From Thermoplasmatota archaeon (lineage in GTDB: Archaea > Thermoplasmatota > E2 > DHVEG-1), in assembly GCA_030612095.1 (NCBI GenBank), contig JAUWOO010000036.1, positions 1-13,032 on the forward strand: a DNA stretch of 13,032 nucleotides, in the 5' to 3' direction. The position numbers and the translations under genes are program-made. This document shows, piece after piece, positions 7,191-13,032 of the stretch. Every line of letters begins with the position of its first letter. The stretch's first letter is position 1. The notes beneath the pieces are model-generated. The model searched no databases and was not told where the DNA came from. It saw nothing but the letters and a program-made list of their open reading frames with translations.

Positions 7191-7423
7191 ACGGTTCTTT
7201 TCACGTTAAGTGCGGTGTTGATCCACCTCAAATATGAGTTGCATGCTGCCCTTAAAGAACTCACGTCTTTTGCTTCTATGGAAAGAGAAAAAGTTTTTTC
7301 AGAAATAGAGACATCAACGTTGGTCTTGGGAATTTTGTGTTTTATCTCTGGCTGAAGTGACTCAGCTATCACTTTAGCTTCCTTAGTCGAATCAAAGTCA
7401 AAAACAAATTTAACCTTCATCAT
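7187..7423 (-). CDS. pcc1: KEOPS complex subunit Pcc1
   Basis: This 78-residue protein is the dimerising subunit of KEOPS, which works with Kae1, Bud32 and Cgi121 to make N6-threonylcarbamoyladenosine at position 37 of tRNAs. The short alpha/beta fold is visible. It has an N-terminal strand (MKVKFVFDF), a helix (TKEAKVIAESLQPE), two strands (TNVDVSISEKTFSLSIEA), and the family hallmark near the C-terminus, SSLRAACNSYLRWI (55-68). Either of two adjacent ATGs could start it. A TATA-like TTATAAAA on the minus strand (7454-7461) lies about 30 nt upstream, so it can be expressed alone. In many euryarchaea it directly follows rpoP; here 388 nt separate them. Confidence 0.92.
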   Translation of the reverse strand: MMKVKFVFDFDSTKEAKVIAESLQPEIKHKIPKTNVDVSISEKTFSLSIEAKDVSSLRAACNSYLRWINTALNVKRTV

Positions 7424-7569
7424 AAACTACTCTCTTATGTTGATAATATGGGGTTTTATAATAAACTTTACTCTGAATCTATCAGAACACACAATCAGTC
7501 TTGGGAACCTATTTTAATATTGCAAATGTATGTCCACTCCTAAGAAAACATTTTTAAGTTTTAAATTGT

Positions 7570-7635
7570 GAGAATGGGGAAGCGGTGAGGTGGTGAGGAA
7601 AGATGGATTTTAAAAAACTACATTTCCCCATTCTC
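7570..7635 (+). repeat. 12-bp perfect inverted repeat with a Shine-Dalgarno-rich loop
   Basis: GAGAATGGGGAA (7570-7581) is an exact reverse complement of TTCCCCATTCTC (7624-7635), with a 42-nt loop between. The loop contains GGTGAGGTGGTGAGG (7584-7598), which matches archaeal Shine-Dalgarno cores twice, followed by an ATG at 7603. In RNA read on plus, the stem would bring the leader onto codons 8-11 of the tiny ORF and leave the purine tract in the loop. It could be a regulatory hairpin, part of a small RNA, or a chance palindrome. A TATA-like run (7552-7567) precedes it. Confidence 0.6.
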
Positions 7636-7680
7636 TGGGTAATATATTGGAATTACAAGTATATAAATATTACTATATAA
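7603..7680 (+). CDS. Possible 25-residue ORF behind a strong Shine-Dalgarno tract
   Basis: The frame from the ATG at 7603 reads MDFKKLHFPILWVIYWNYK, then six more residues, before TAA. It is rich in aromatic and aliphatic residues and could form one short membrane-seeking helix. The support is the GAGGTGGTGAGG tract (7587-7598), 4 nt upstream. Against it are the short length, the AT-rich composition and the absence of any recognised family. It may be a leader peptide, a small membrane peptide or non-coding. Confidence 0.25.
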   Translation: MDFKKLHFPILWVIYWNYKYINITI

Positions 7681-7720
7681 TTTATATCATATTTAAATTC
7701 TACCTTATATTGGGTATAAG

Positions 7721-7804
7721 ATGAAAAATAATGTGGTCTCAAACATACATTTACATAAAATTGGAATTATCTCAGAAGCTTGTAGAATACTGATTTTGCG
7801 TTAA
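7721..7804 (+). CDS. Possible leaderless 27-residue ORF
   Basis: An ATG at 7721 opens a frame of 27 codons (MKNNVVSNIHLHKIGIISEA, then CRILILR) ending at TAA 7802-7804. A TATA-like ATTTAAAT (7690-7697) is centred about 27 nt upstream, exactly where a leaderless archaeal mRNA would need it. There is no Shine-Dalgarno site and no family match. It ends 7 nt before the rpoP stop on the opposite strand. Confidence 0.2.
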   Translation: MKNNVVSNIHLHKIGIISEACRILILR

Positions 7805-7811
7805 CGATTTT

Positions 7812-7952
7812 TTATCTTGGTTTAAGATGCTTGGCTACAGTTGGTCTCTCCTTGTAAAAAATCTTACTGCCACAGTATGGACATTGCATACCTATGTTTT
7901 TCACATCAAACTTGACACTTTTCTTGCATAGTCCACATCTATAACCAGACAT
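7812..7952 (-). CDS. rpoP: DNA-directed RNA polymerase subunit Rpo12 (subunit P)
   Basis: This 46-residue zinc-ribbon subunit of archaeal RNA polymerase corresponds to eukaryotic Rpb12 and helps assemble the Rpo3/Rpo10/Rpo11 platform. The sequence shows YRCGLC (C6, C9), then MQCPYCG (C24, C27), and a basic C-terminal tail (ERPTVAKHLKPR), all typical of the family. The start ATG lies 2 nt after the stop of rpl37ae. GGAAGGAG inside the last codons of rpl37ae serves as its ribosome-binding site, so the two are translationally linked. It is the last gene of the proteasome/exosome operon here. Confidence 0.95.
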   Translation of the reverse strand: MSGYRCGLCKKSVKFDVKNIGMQCPYCGSKIFYKERPTVAKHLKPR

Positions 7953-7954
7953 GG

Positions 7955-8245
7955 TTATTCTCCTTCCTCAGTTATCTTGGGTGTGGTTATTCCCCTTAAT
8001 ATTTTTTCAACGTTCTGACCTGCTTCAGTCTTAGGTAGATAGGCCCCACCAGCAAATTTCACGCCACATTTTCTACACTGCCATATACTTGTACTTGCCC
8101 GCTTCACTTTTTTGTGACCACAGCTCGGACAAATGTGTTTCGCCTTCTGATGAATTTCAACGTTTCGTATTTTTGTCCTTGCCCTTACTCCATATCTGGC
8201 TTTGAAACGTCCTGCTGAACCTACTTTTTTCGTTCTTTTTGCCAT
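7955..8245 (-). CDS. rpl37ae: Large-subunit ribosomal protein eL43 (L37Ae)
   Basis: This 96-residue basic zinc protein of the 50S subunit begins MAKRTKKVGSAGRFKARYGV, as archaeal L37Ae does. Zinc ligands are C39 and C42 (CPSC) and C57 and C60 (CRKC), followed by the conserved GGAYLPKT segment. It lies 2 nt downstream of rrp42 and 2 nt upstream of rpoP, within a single operon. Placing a ribosomal protein between exosome and RNA polymerase genes is the standard archaeal arrangement. Confidence 0.97.
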   Translation of the reverse strand: MAKRTKKVGSAGRFKARYGVRARTKIRNVEIHQKAKHICPSCGHKKVKRASTSIWQCRKCGVKFAGGAYLPKTEAGQNVEKILRGITTPKITEEGE

Positions 8246-8247
8246 AT

Positions 8248-9087
8248 TTATTTACCCACACTTTTATATAATTCTTCTCTTATTTTTATTCCGTTATCAA
8301 TAGAGTCTTTTATAACCTTTTTTATCTCTTCGACGGTAAAACTACCGTTTAATCCCTTTTGCATGGCACGTATGTCGCCATTTTTGTCTGTTGCAACTGT
8401 GAGTCTTGCTTCTGCTATCTCTTCTTCATCTAGTGCAGGATCAATCATTATTGCATTATTATATTTGACAGATGTGCATGATATAGGTGGTTCTTGGAGT
8501 GGTAATGGATAATCTGTAGGATGTTCTTCCAAATATTTCTTAACTGATGGAAATTTTTCTTGAAGTTTCTCAAGATCTGGTCGTAAACGCTCAATTGGAA
8601 TCACTGCATTATGCAATGCTGCAAGAGCTGCAAGAGATGATGTGTCAAACAAGTTACCATCAAAGTCAATAATATGAATATCAATAAAGACCATCCATAT
8701 TGCCTCACCAGGTTCTAAACAGAGTTTATCGACCTCTATTATTTTTGATTCTCTTATTCCTCTATCAACGACCCTTGCAAGTTCTATCGCTTTCTCTCGT
8801 GGTGGTCCTGCTTCAAAATCAGGGGATGCCATAGGAATAAGTTCAGCTGCTGTGGTCATAACGCCGGATTCAGGCGTATCAGGATATGGTGTACCAATAA
8901 GTATTTTAATCCCAGCAACAACCTGAGTGTTACCAATTTTAACCCGTGCAGAACCCTCTGCTTTTGAGAAGAGTCCTGTTTCAATCTCTATTTTTCTAAA
9001 TTCATTAAACGTTCTTCCGTCTGCTCTTTTTCCCTGTTCTGCAAGTTTGGACAGATAATCTCGTTTAATTGATGGTGTAATTGTCAT
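8248..9087 (-). CDS. rrp42: Exosome complex component Rrp42 (non-catalytic ring subunit)
   Basis: This RNase PH-fold protein of 279 residues pairs with Rrp41; three such pairs form the hexameric ring of the archaeal exosome, which degrades or tails RNA from the 3' end. The family pattern is seen in KRADGRTFNEFRKIEIETG (20-38), the SPDFEAGPPREKAIELARVV stretch (88-107), the long insertion before LPLQEPPISCTSV, and the C-terminal DSIDNGIKIREELY. It lacks the catalytic aspartate motif of Rrp41, as expected. GGAGGTGA (9094-9101), inside the last codons of rrp41, sits 6 nt before its ATG, and the genes are 1 nt apart, so the two subunits are probably made in equal amounts. Confidence 0.97.
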   Translation of the reverse strand: MTITPSIKRDYLSKLAEQGKRADGRTFNEFRKIEIETGLFSKAEGSARVKIGNTQVVAGIKILIGTPYPDTPESGVMTTAAELIPMASPDFEAGPPREKAIELARVVDRGIRESKIIEVDKLCLEPGEAIWMVFIDIHIIDFDGNLFDTSSLAALAALHNAVIPIERLRPDLEKLQEKFPSVKKYLEEHPTDYPLPLQEPPISCTSVKYNNAIMIDPALDEEEIAEARLTVATDKNGDIRAMQKGLNGSFTVEEIKKVIKDSIDNGIKIREELYKSVGK

Positions 9088-9088
9088 A

Positions 9089-9817
9089 TTATTTCACCTC
9101 CGGTGCACTCTGATATTTATCCATGATTGCTTTCTTTTGAATGTCTGATGCAATATGACAACCATTAATTGCCATTTCAAGTGCCTTGTCAAACTCTTCT
9201 ACTGTTAAATGTCCATCCATCTGAAGTAATAAAATCTCGTTAGTACGGGGAGAAATGGCTACAGGTAGGTCAGCATCTCCAAAATTATCCTCTTCTTTGC
9301 CTAGATCAAGAACAACATGTCCATCTATTTTTCCAGCTGCACATGCCACAGGTATGTCCTTTAAGGGTATACCCGCATCTGCAAGTGCTACACCAGCAGC
9401 CGTAAGACCAGCACACCTTGTTCCCGCTTCGGCATTTAGAACTTCAATGTTCACATCAATAGATGCTCTTGGGAATTTTTCTAGCAAAATAACTTTTTCT
9501 AAAGCCTCAGAGATGACCTTTGAGATTTCTCTACTACGCCTATCTGGTCCAGGTCTCTTTCTGTCATCAACACTGAAAGCAGCCATGTTATATCTAGCAT
9601 TTACAATGGCCCTCAACGGATTCTGAGTGTGTCTCGGAAGTGCCTCCCTTGGGCCATAGACGGCAGCCATAACTTTATTTTCACCCCATTCTAGATAACA
9701 TGAGCCTTCTGCTCTGTGAAGCACTCCTACCTCAATTTTGATTTTTCTTAACTCATCAGGAGCTCTTCCATCTAATCGTTTTCCATTATCATCAATTAAT
9801 TTGATATCTGATTCCAT
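9089..9817 (-). CDS. rrp41: Exosome complex component Rrp41 (catalytic ring subunit)
   Basis: This is the phosphorolytic 3'-5' exoribonuclease subunit of the archaeal exosome (242 residues), active with Rrp42 in the ring. Evidence includes GKRLDGRAPDELRKIKIEVG (12-31), the RNA/phosphate-binding RKRPGPDRRSREISK (86-100), AGTRCAGLTAAGVALADAGI (131-150), and the active-site segment with D181 and D183 (NFGDADLPVA). All the catalytic features are present and the length is typical. Its ATG directly follows the rrp4 stop codon without a spacer, and it ends 1 nt before rrp42. Confidence 0.98.
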   Translation of the reverse strand: MESDIKLIDDNGKRLDGRAPDELRKIKIEVGVLHRAEGSCYLEWGENKVMAAVYGPREALPRHTQNPLRAIVNARYNMAAFSVDDRKRPGPDRRSREISKVISEALEKVILLEKFPRASIDVNIEVLNAEAGTRCAGLTAAGVALADAGIPLKDIPVACAAGKIDGHVVLDLGKEEDNFGDADLPVAISPRTNEILLLQMDGHLTVEEFDKALEMAINGCHIASDIQKKAIMDKYQSAPEVK

Positions 9818-10498
9818 TTATTGCACGTCCTTTATGTCCTTTTTCAGTAATTCTTCTATTCTATTTGTAAGCCCAAATGCTAGAGATTCTTCCTCTATTT
9901 TTCTTATCGCATATATCACTTTTGCTATGTCATCCTCATCTCCATCGATCCATATTCTTCCATTCTGGCCAACGAAGATACGACATCTGGTATATTTCTT
10001 TAGCAAGGATATCATAGAGCCCTTTTTACCGATAAGCCTTGGTACTTTGGAAGGTTCGATATAAGTTATATGCCCTCCCCTGATTTTGTAGAGGTTACGA
10101 TCTTTTAGTGTAATCTGTAGTTTTTTTTCTACATTTACCTCTAAAATCTTTGCCATTACGGAATCGCCGTGATTTAAATATTTTTCGGTCTCACCAAAGT
10201 CTACATCCCATGGTACTTCATTCACATGTAAAAGGGCAGGATATGGGGCATTAATATCAACTAACCAACTTGATGCCATTGCTTCTCGGACGATCCCTAT
10301 AACAAAATCTCCCTCTATTGCATCATAACGGCCTTTTAACGGTATTACATTTATGTAGTTCGACCTTTTGCTTAATATTCCTAACATTTCTGAATATATT
10401 TTTCCATTTTCGATAAACGTACCGCGTCCAGCCTTGTTGCCTTCGGCATCTCCCAAAAGCTGACTTGGAATAACTATTTCACGTTTTTCTTGAGACAT
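9818..10498 (-). CDS. rrp4: Exosome complex RNA-binding cap protein Rrp4
   Basis: This 226-residue protein caps the exosome ring and feeds RNA into its channel. It has an N-terminal domain (about 1-60, with IVIPSQLLGDAEGNKAGRGT), an S1 domain (about 61-133, GDFVIGIVREAMASSWLVDI and ALLHVNEVP) and a KH domain (about 140-205, with the VPRLIGKKGSMI loop). A lysine-rich C-terminal helix follows. The ATG at 10498 follows the SBDS gene by 22 nt, with GAGGT about 9 nt upstream. The stop codon touches the rrp41 start. The other archaeal cap components, Csl4 and DnaG, are not in this window. Confidence 0.97.
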   Translation of the reverse strand: MSQEKREIVIPSQLLGDAEGNKAGRGTFIENGKIYSEMLGILSKRSNYINVIPLKGRYDAIEGDFVIGIVREAMASSWLVDINAPYPALLHVNEVPWDVDFGETEKYLNHGDSVMAKILEVNVEKKLQITLKDRNLYKIRGGHITYIEPSKVPRLIGKKGSMISLLKKYTRCRIFVGQNGRIWIDGDEDDIAKVIYAIRKIEEESLAFGLTNRIEELLKKDIKDVQ

Positions 10499-10520
10499 AT
10501 AATGATAACCTCTACTAAAG

Positions 10521-11216
10521 TTACTTTAAGAATTTTGTGGATACATTGCCTTTGGTCACATCATTTAATTTGTCATAAAAATCGGTTTGCATGCCTGCAG
10601 GAATTTTTATGATGCCAATCCATGAACCATCAGATTGCCAATCCTCTCGTTCCAAGGTGCCATAGTTGCGAGCGACGCCATATGCCTTACCAATATGCTC
10701 TGGAGGGATTTTAACTGATATCCTAACATGTTCCATGGAAATTGGTATGAGTGGTCTTAAAGCCTCAATGATTGTCTTAACTTGTTCACTCACTGGTTTG
10801 AAAGGGTCAACATGTACTCCTACCTCATCCATCGCAAGTTCGATTCTCTGGCGGGGATGTGGGGCCTTTGTCTTCGGATCCATAGCATTTCTTGAAATTG
10901 TCTCAATAATCCTATTTTTCTTGTTTTTCTGCATCTTATGACGTTGCTCTGTTGTAAGTTGTATGTCTCCATTTAAAACAATCTGTTTAGCGACCTCTGC
11001 TACATCATCAGTACCAAATTTCTCTTTAATAGTTTCCTCCGGTGCATGCGTACCCTTCTTTGAATCCTTGAAAATTGCATCTATAGCAAGGATCTGAATA
11101 ATATCTATTTCCTTTCCATCAATTAAGTCAGCTGCTGCATAAGGGTCTACTAGCACCTCAAAGTGCTCTTCTCCCTTCTTCAACCTTGCAATAACAGCAT
11201 CGTCAAGACTTACCAA
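10521..11216 (-). CDS. Ribosome maturation protein SBDS
   Basis: This is the archaeal orthologue of Shwachman-Bodian-Diamond protein (231 residues), which acts late in large-subunit maturation; in eukaryotes it releases eIF6. Three domains are visible: the N-terminal FYSH domain (about 1-88, VSLDDAVIARLKKGEEHFEVLV), a central helical domain with TTEQRHKMQKNKKNRIIETI (89-108) and PHPRQRIELAMDEV (119-132), and a ferredoxin-like C-terminal domain (about 160-231). The frame starts with TTG at 11216 and not ATG. The alignment to MVSLDD-type family starts and the 2-nt gap after the psmA stop make this the sensible start. Translation probably depends on coupling to psmA. Confidence 0.96.
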   Translation of the reverse strand: MVSLDDAVIARLKKGEEHFEVLVDPYAAADLIDGKEIDIIQILAIDAIFKDSKKGTHAPEETIKEKFGTDDVAEVAKQIVLNGDIQLTTEQRHKMQKNKKNRIIETISRNAMDPKTKAPHPRQRIELAMDEVGVHVDPFKPVSEQVKTIIEALRPLIPISMEHVRISVKIPPEHIGKAYGVARNYGTLEREDWQSDGSWIGIIKIPAGMQTDFYDKLNDVTKGNVSTKFLK

Positions 11217-11218
11217 TT

Positions 11219-11941
11219 CTAATTTCCCCCAGTTGCCTTAGCAACATACTCCTTTGATTTTTCTGGTGGTATAATATGAAATTTAAAATCTTTGTCAACA
11301 ACACCAATTTCAGTAGCATCCGGATTAAGTTTTCCCTCAGTACCCTTATGAAGTGCTTTTATACCCATATCGATAGCCTCTTCCATAGAAAGCCCCTCTT
11401 TGTAATGGCTTTCAAAGTGGCTCATGGCACCATTGCGCCCTGATCCCTCGCTGCTGGCCTTGTATTCCATTAAAGCACCAGATGGATCTGTGGAAAACAA
11501 CCGTGGGCCTGTGTCATCTACACCAGCTACAAGCAAGGCAGTACCAAACGGCCTTACTCCACCGTATTGGGTATATGTCTGTTTGAAATCGCAAATACGT
11601 TTTACAAGAGTTTTCACCTGTATTTTCTCACCATATGTTATTTCATTTACCTGGGCGTCTACGCGAGCTCTATCGATCAACGCTCTTGCATCTGCGACAA
11701 GGCCCGAAGTAGCACAGCCAATGTGGCCATCTATCTCAAATATCTTCTCAATTGATCCTGGTTCTATCAAATGAGATGTGATACGTTTATCCACGATTAA
11801 AACTGCACCTGTCTTGTACTTTAAACCTACAGTTGTAGTACCTCTTTTCACTGCTTCTCGAGCATACTCCACCTGGAACAATCTTCCATCTGGGGAGAAA
11901 ACAGTAATTGCTCTATCATATGCCATATTTGCTGGTTGCAT
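11219..11941 (-). CDS. psmA: 20S proteasome alpha subunit
   Basis: This 240-residue protein forms the outer heptameric rings of the archaeal 20S proteasome and the gate through which substrates enter. It starts MQPANMAYDRAITVFSPDGR followed by LFQVEYAREAVKRG, close to the Thermoplasma protein. It keeps the gating Tyr (YDR) and the ATPase-binding region. Other family landmarks are KRITSHLIEPGSIEKI, the SGLVADARALIDRAR helix and TQYGGVRPFGTALLVAG. It lacks the N-terminal catalytic threonine, as an alpha subunit should. GGAGGTGA (11950-11957) sits 8 nt before the ATG. It is the first gene of the long minus-strand operon that continues through rpoP. The beta subunit gene is not in the window. Confidence 0.98.
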   Translation of the reverse strand: MQPANMAYDRAITVFSPDGRLFQVEYAREAVKRGTTTVGLKYKTGAVLIVDKRITSHLIEPGSIEKIFEIDGHIGCATSGLVADARALIDRARVDAQVNEITYGEKIQVKTLVKRICDFKQTYTQYGGVRPFGTALLVAGVDDTGPRLFSTDPSGALMEYKASSEGSGRNGAMSHFESHYKEGLSMEEAIDMGIKALHKGTEGKLNPDATEIGVVDKDFKFHIIPPEKSKEYVAKATGGN

Positions 11942-11949
11942 ATCTTATT

Positions 11950-11957
11950 TCACCTCC
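11950..11957 (-). promoter_or_regulatory. Shine-Dalgarno site of psmA
   Basis: GGAGGTGA on the minus strand is the full archaeal consensus, 8 nt before the ATG, marking the head of the proteasome/exosome operon. The operon promoter should lie between here and 12079; an AT-rich AAAAATTAAAGTATTTA segment at 11985-12001 is the best TATA candidate. Confidence 0.6.
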
Positions 11958-12079
11958 ATACTATACTCAATGATTAATAGTCGTAAATACTTTAATTTTT
12001 CAACCAAGAATACGCTCGTTGTGTATATAGTTTGTGCTCTCAAAACTGTTGTGTGATATCTTGAATCAGTTCAAAAAAT

Positions 12080-12709
12080 CTAAACTCCTTTTGCATCTCC
12101 CCATATCATTTTATGAATTTGTAATCCTAACCTAACGTTCAACCCATCGCTGAGTATCCAACCAGCTAAATTTTTTGGATTAGTAGCCCAAACAGGTTGG
12201 AAAAAAACGTGGCAGATTGGTTCATATTCTTGTACAATCTTTTTGGCATAGCCATAATCCTCTTTGTTTTGTATAATAATTTTTAACTGATCATCTTTCT
12301 TGAGTAGTGGTATATTCTCTAGATGCATTTTCTCATGCATGTTGGACGAAGGACATTTAACGTCCAATGAAATCATCAGAGACTTTTTATTTACTATGTT
12401 TTCTATATTCATACTTCCGTTCGTCTCAAGAGAAATTTTGTAATTTCTTTTTAGAACGGCATTTATCAAATCTAGGGTTTCATGTTGTAGTAAAGGTTCC
12501 CCGCCTGTTATACAAACATATTTGCATGGATAGTTGCCTATGTGGTTTACTATTTCGTCTATACTCATTTCTTTTCCATCATCATATGCATATTTTGTAT
12601 CGCAGTAGGAACATCTTAGGTTGCACCCTGCGACTCTTATGAATATGTTAGGTAGCCCTACCCATTTACCTTCGCCTTGGATGGAGTAAAATATTTCATT
12701 TATGTTCAT
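12080..12709 (-). CDS. queE: 7-carboxy-7-deazaguanine synthase (radical SAM)
   Basis: This 209-residue radical SAM enzyme converts 6-carboxytetrahydropterin to 7-carboxy-7-deazaguanine, a step toward archaeosine in archaeal tRNA. The start IFYSIQGEGKWVGLPNIFIR (6-25) is typical of the family. The 4Fe-4S cluster cysteines form CX3CX2C (C29, C33, C36), followed by DTKYAYDDG. The SAM-binding GGEP is at 69-72, with SLETNGS (93-99), LDVKCPSS (115-122), and the C-terminal LGLQIHKMIWG (195-205). An in-frame GTG at 12718 would add three residues, but the ATG at 12709 is preferred because the family begins near this point. No other queuosine or archaeosine gene is in the window. An AT-rich region with TATA-like boxes (12725-12765) separates it from a likely RNA gene read the other way. 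Confidence 0.95.
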   Translation of the reverse strand: MNINEIFYSIQGEGKWVGLPNIFIRVAGCNLRCSYCDTKYAYDDGKEMSIDEIVNHIGNYPCKYVCITGGEPLLQHETLDLINAVLKRNYKISLETNGSMNIENIVNKKSLMISLDVKCPSSNMHEKMHLENIPLLKKDDQLKIIIQNKEDYGYAKKIVQEYEPICHVFFQPVWATNPKNLAGWILSDGLNVRLGLQIHKMIWGDAKGV

Positions 12710-12756
12710 ATGTTGCACATCAAAACATTTTAACTTAAAATATAATATATTTCAAA

Positions 12757-12765
12757 TATTTATAT
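12757..12765 (+). promoter_or_regulatory. TATA box for the right-edge RNA candidate
   Basis: TATTTATAT predicts a plus-strand transcript start near 12786. It lies in the shared AT-rich region upstream of queE on the other strand, so it could also serve queE through other boxes (12739-12752 on minus). Confidence 0.35.
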
Positions 12766-12785
12766 CTTAACCTTTGTTAGCGAGA

Positions 12786-13018
12786 GTCTAATAATCACTC
12801 CACTTTTAACCATTGTGGCAAAAGCCCATTCAGCTTTGCGATAGGCACGAAAGAGGGTGTGTAATCCCCACGTAGGAGCAAAGAACTAGGCACAACGGGT
12901 ATAGAATTATTCGAACTCATGTTCTGGCATTAAATGTGTTCTTTGACGTGTTCAACAGGAGAAAAATCCTTCTACAAGCCGCTGGTGGGCGTACGGCGTA
13001 TAAGTTATAAGCCCCTGG
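12786..13018 (+). ncRNA. Candidate structured non-coding RNA (unidentified; partly RNase P RNA-like)
   Basis: Both strands are broken by stops here, and base composition becomes more GC-rich than the flanks. A local hairpin pairs GCAAAAGC (12818-12825) with GCTTTGC (12833-12839), with one bulged A. Three collinear longer-range helices pair CCCAC with GTGGG (12867-12871/12985-12989), GTAGGAG with CTTCTAC including one G-U pair (12872-12878/12969-12975), and CAAAGAAC with GTTCTTTG (12879-12886/12938-12945). GTAATCCCCACGTAGGAGCA (12861-12880) resembles the conserved CR-IV region of RNase P RNA, and GAAAGAGGGTG (12849-12859) vaguely resembles CR-III. I could not find clear CR-I or CR-V segments, and the helices above do not obviously match the RNase P fold. 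Strand is inferred from the TATA box. The 3' end may lie near or past the window edge. Confidence 0.4.
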
Positions 13019-13032
13019 TTAATTTATAATTC

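Larger units (their letters stand above)
7424..7811. other. Gene-poor spacer between rpoP and pcc1
   Basis: This 388-nt AT-rich stretch holds no recognisable conserved gene. It contains the pcc1 promoter (minus, 7454-7461), a perfect inverted repeat (7570-7635), a purine-rich Shine-Dalgarno-like tract (7584-7598), several TATA-like boxes on plus (7511-7520, 7552-7567, 7690-7697), and two possible tiny plus-strand ORFs. It interrupts the usual rpoP-pcc1 adjacency. Confidence 0.8.

Noticed and set aside
7567..7635. H/ACA guide RNA on the minus strand, since ACA directly follows the stem
   Set aside because: The 42-nt loop cannot form a convincing upper stem or pseudouridylation pocket, so only the ACA placement fits.
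7718..7793. C/D-box guide RNA (AAGATGA ... CTGA)
   Set aside because: The C box has a mismatch, no D'/C' pair is visible, and no terminal stem joins the ends.
9255..9626. 123-codon plus-strand frame opposite rrp41
   Set aside because: Antisense to catalytic Rrp41 sequence, Ser/Ala/Pro-rich shadow with no start signals; similar frames opposite rrp4, SBDS and psmA were dropped for the same reason.
12902..12925. tRNA T-loop (TTCGAAC)
   Set aside because: The flanking five bases do not pair on either strand, and no acceptor or anticodon arm is found nearby.
12985..13012. Transposon or integrase end, from the GGGC...GCCC palindromic pieces near the edge
   Set aside because: No matching copy, target duplication or transposase frame in the window; the pairing is better explained as RNA structure.

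Overview
This is an AT-rich archaeal chromosome segment. Archaeal or eukaryote-type information-processing genes leave little doubt about the domain: the exosome ring and cap (Rrp41, Rrp42, Rrp4), a proteasome alpha subunit, SBDS, RNA polymerase subunit Rpo12, ribosomal proteins L37Ae and L40e, KEOPS Pcc1 and an archaeal-type ProRS. The PsmA N-terminus resembles the Thermoplasma protein. The small membrane protein behind proS and the DUF2085-like protein at the left edge also recall Thermoplasmata or Methanomassiliicoccales, so a Thermoplasmatota-like euryarchaeon is my best guess. That placement is inference and is not proven by the window. TATA-like boxes about 25-30 nt before probable transcript starts, and several nearly leaderless genes, fit archaeal transcription.

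Layout. The left edge (1-993, minus) holds two overlapping membrane-protein genes: a zinc-ribbon protein and a partial DUF2085-like protein. Reading rightward on plus come rpl40e (49 codons), proS with a small two-helix membrane protein in one operon, and a TrmJ-type SpoU methyltransferase whose start is broken or non-canonical. A 74-codon gene of unknown function and a site-2 protease (M50) gene lie on minus, and the protease gene is divergent from an OsmC-family gene. purA (long form) follows on plus and overlaps the 3' end of pcc1 (minus) by 4 nt.

From 11941 down to 7812 on minus is a nearly gapless operon: psmA - SBDS - rrp4 - rrp41 - rrp42 - rpl37ae - rpoP. This is the classical archaeal proteasome/exosome superoperon, which ties RNA decay, protein turnover, ribosome maturation and transcription together. 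In many euryarchaea pcc1 and the prefoldin beta gene directly follow rpoP. Here pcc1 is split off by a 388-nt gene-poor spacer and has its own TATA box, and no prefoldin gene is present. The spacer holds a perfect 12-bp inverted repeat around a Shine-Dalgarno-rich loop, and two possible tiny ORFs.

The right edge carries queE (archaeosine/7-deazaguanine pathway, minus). Beyond it is a non-coding stretch (about 12786-13018) that folds into several helices and probably encodes a structured RNA read on plus. One segment resembles the CR-IV region of RNase P RNA, but I could not establish that identity. No mobile elements, CRISPR arrays, rRNA or convincing tRNA genes were seen.
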